Shown here piece after piece: positions 21,075 to 21,975 of a stretch of 21,975 bases of DNA (positions are counted from its first letter, which is position 1; the number at the start of each line of letters is the position of its first letter). The notes below the pieces were generated by a model. It had not been told where the DNA came from and ran no database searches. It saw only the letters and a program-made list of their open reading frames with translations. The position numbers and the translations under genes were made by a program. The stretch lies in IMG/VR virus record IMGVR_UViG_3300049793_000128, positions 1-21,975 of that record; one strand, 5' to 3'. The DNA is from a virus.

Positions 21075-21975
21075 GTGGCAAAGATACCGGACGTCATCGT
21101 CGTCGATGCAGAGACACACGGCTTTGAGAGCCGACCCAAGTACCCTCCGGTGCCGGTCGGCTTTTCCATTAAGTGGCCTCAAGACAAACGCTCCACCTAT
21201 CATGGTTGGGGACACCCAACCAAGAACAACACAACGAAGAGTGCAGCGCAGAAAGAACTGACCCGCGCATACAAGTCCGGCATTCCGTTGCTGTATCACA
21301 ACAGTGCGTTTGACGTTGATGTGTTTGAAGAGCACATGCAGCAGAAGCGTCTTGATTGGAGTATGTACCACGACACATTGTTCCTTCTGTTCCTCCACGA
21401 TCCACATGCTCGCTCCATTAGCTTGAAGCCAGCGGCAGAACTTATTCTTGGGATGGCTCCAGACGAACGCGATGCAGTGCGTGACTGGTTGGAAGACCAC
21501 GGCATCTGCCGCAAGAAGCAGAAGGACTGGGGTGCTCACATCTGGCAAGCTCCCGGTGATCTAGTAGGTACGTACGCCGACGGCGACGTGATGCGCACCT
21601 ATAAGCTGTTCGTCAAGGTGTATCCGGAAATCGTGAAGCGAGGTATGCTCGAAGCCTACAATCGTGAACGTCAACTGATGCCTATACTGCTGGACAACGA
21701 ACGCCAAGGTCTACGCGTTGATCAGAAGCTGCTTAACTCTGACATCATCATCTACGAGCGCGCAGTCATCACGGCGGACAACTGGCTACGTAAGCGGCTG
21801 AAGGCCAAGGACCTCAACATCGACAGCGACAACGATCTTGCTGATGCGTTGGACAGAGCAGGCATCGTCACGGAGTGGGTGTACACAGAACCAACGAAGA
21901 ACCATCCGGAGGGACAGCGCAGCGTCGCCAAGAAGAACATGACAGTGGATATGTTCCGCGACAAGAAGGTAGCCG
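21075..21975 (+). CDS. Family A DNA polymerase with 3'-5' exonuclease domain (partial, N-terminal 300 aa)
   Basis: The frame starts at GTG 21075 (GGAG 6 nt upstream) and is open to the right edge. The visible part is a DEDDy exonuclease: Exo I VVDAETHG with D11 and E13, Exo II HNSAFD with N76 and D80, and Exo III YADGD with Y167 and D171. After it, the segment MPILLDNERQGLRVD (202-216) is the usual link from exonuclease to polymerase domain in T7-like and other phage family A enzymes. The polymerase motifs A, B and C lie outside the window. It would be the replicative polymerase together with the primase-helicase and ligase of this block. Confidence 0.88.
   Translation, partial: MAKIPDVIVVDAETHGFESRPKYPPVPVGFSIKWPQDKRSTYHGWGHPTKNNTTKSAAQKELTRAYKSGIPLLYHNSAFDVDVFEEHMQQKRLDWSMYHDTLFLLFLHDPHARSISLKPAAELILGMAPDERDAVRDWLEDHGICRKKQKDWGAHIWQAPGDLVGTYADGDVMRTYKLFVKVYPEIVKRGMLEAYNRERQLMPILLDNERQGLRVDQKLLNSDIIIYERAVITADNWLRKRLKAKDLNIDSDNDLADALDRAGIVTEWVYTEPTKNHPEGQRSVAKKNMTVDMFRDKKVA

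Noticed and set aside
1-21975. CRISPR arrays, tRNA genes, insertion sequences, integrase or lysogeny genes
   Set aside because: No regularly spaced repeats of the right length, no cloverleaf and no transposase- or integrase-like frame were recognised.

Overview
The window is part of a tailed double-stranded DNA bacteriophage genome (Caudoviricetes) and contains no bacterial chromosomal genes. Two divergent gene blocks lie on either side of an AT-rich intergenic region at about 11187-11743. The host is probably a Gram-negative bacterium of moderately high GC. This rests on GC-rich coding DNA, strong AGGAG/GGAGG Shine-Dalgarno sites and a phage lipoprotein with a classical lipobox; no gene names a host genus. 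The sequence does not settle whether the tail is long or short.

Left block (about 11186 down to 1, minus strand): DNA packaging and head genes. In transcription order they are small terminase, large terminase, portal, a 118-aa beta-rich protein, a 574-aa collagen-like/fibre-like protein, an 86-aa unknown, a 205-aa predicted lipoprotein, a Mu gpF/SPP1 gp7-like head morphogenesis protein, a prohead protease joined to a scaffold-like tail, an HK97-fold major capsid protein with an apparent Ig-like insertion, a strong hairpin terminator, a 122-aa unknown, and the start of a gp6-like head-tail connector cut by the window edge. The order is that of HK97-like phages, except that fibre-like, lipoprotein and unknown genes sit between portal and the gpF-like gene.

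Centre (11187-11743): no convincing gene. It holds tandem and dispersed GCAAAACAA repeats, a perfect 20-bp dyad and a sharp rise in AT content. It is the natural place for divergent promoters and is a candidate replication origin or operator region.

Right block (11744 to the end, plus strand): replication, nucleotide metabolism and host-interaction genes, packed with many stop/start overlaps. It opens with a TOPRIM-like plus SF3-type ATPase primase-helicase. Next come a 91-aa unknown, a mini J-domain protein with half a DnaJ zinc finger, a dCTP deaminase-family enzyme and a papain-like (C1A) cysteine peptidase. Three tiny genes follow, two of them encoding two-helix membrane proteins, then two unknowns and a compact ATP-dependent DNA ligase. 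After that come a conserved phage protein of 183 aa, a CxxC protein, a likely DNA-binding protein with a histone H1-like tail, two further small proteins, and the 5' part of a family A DNA polymerase with an intact DEDDy exonuclease motif set, cut by the right edge.

The most unusual parts are the co-translated J-protein/deaminase/cysteine peptidase cassette next to the primase-helicase, the accessory fibre and lipoprotein genes in the head operon, and the iteron-like intergenic region. All functional calls come from motif reading; no database search was run.
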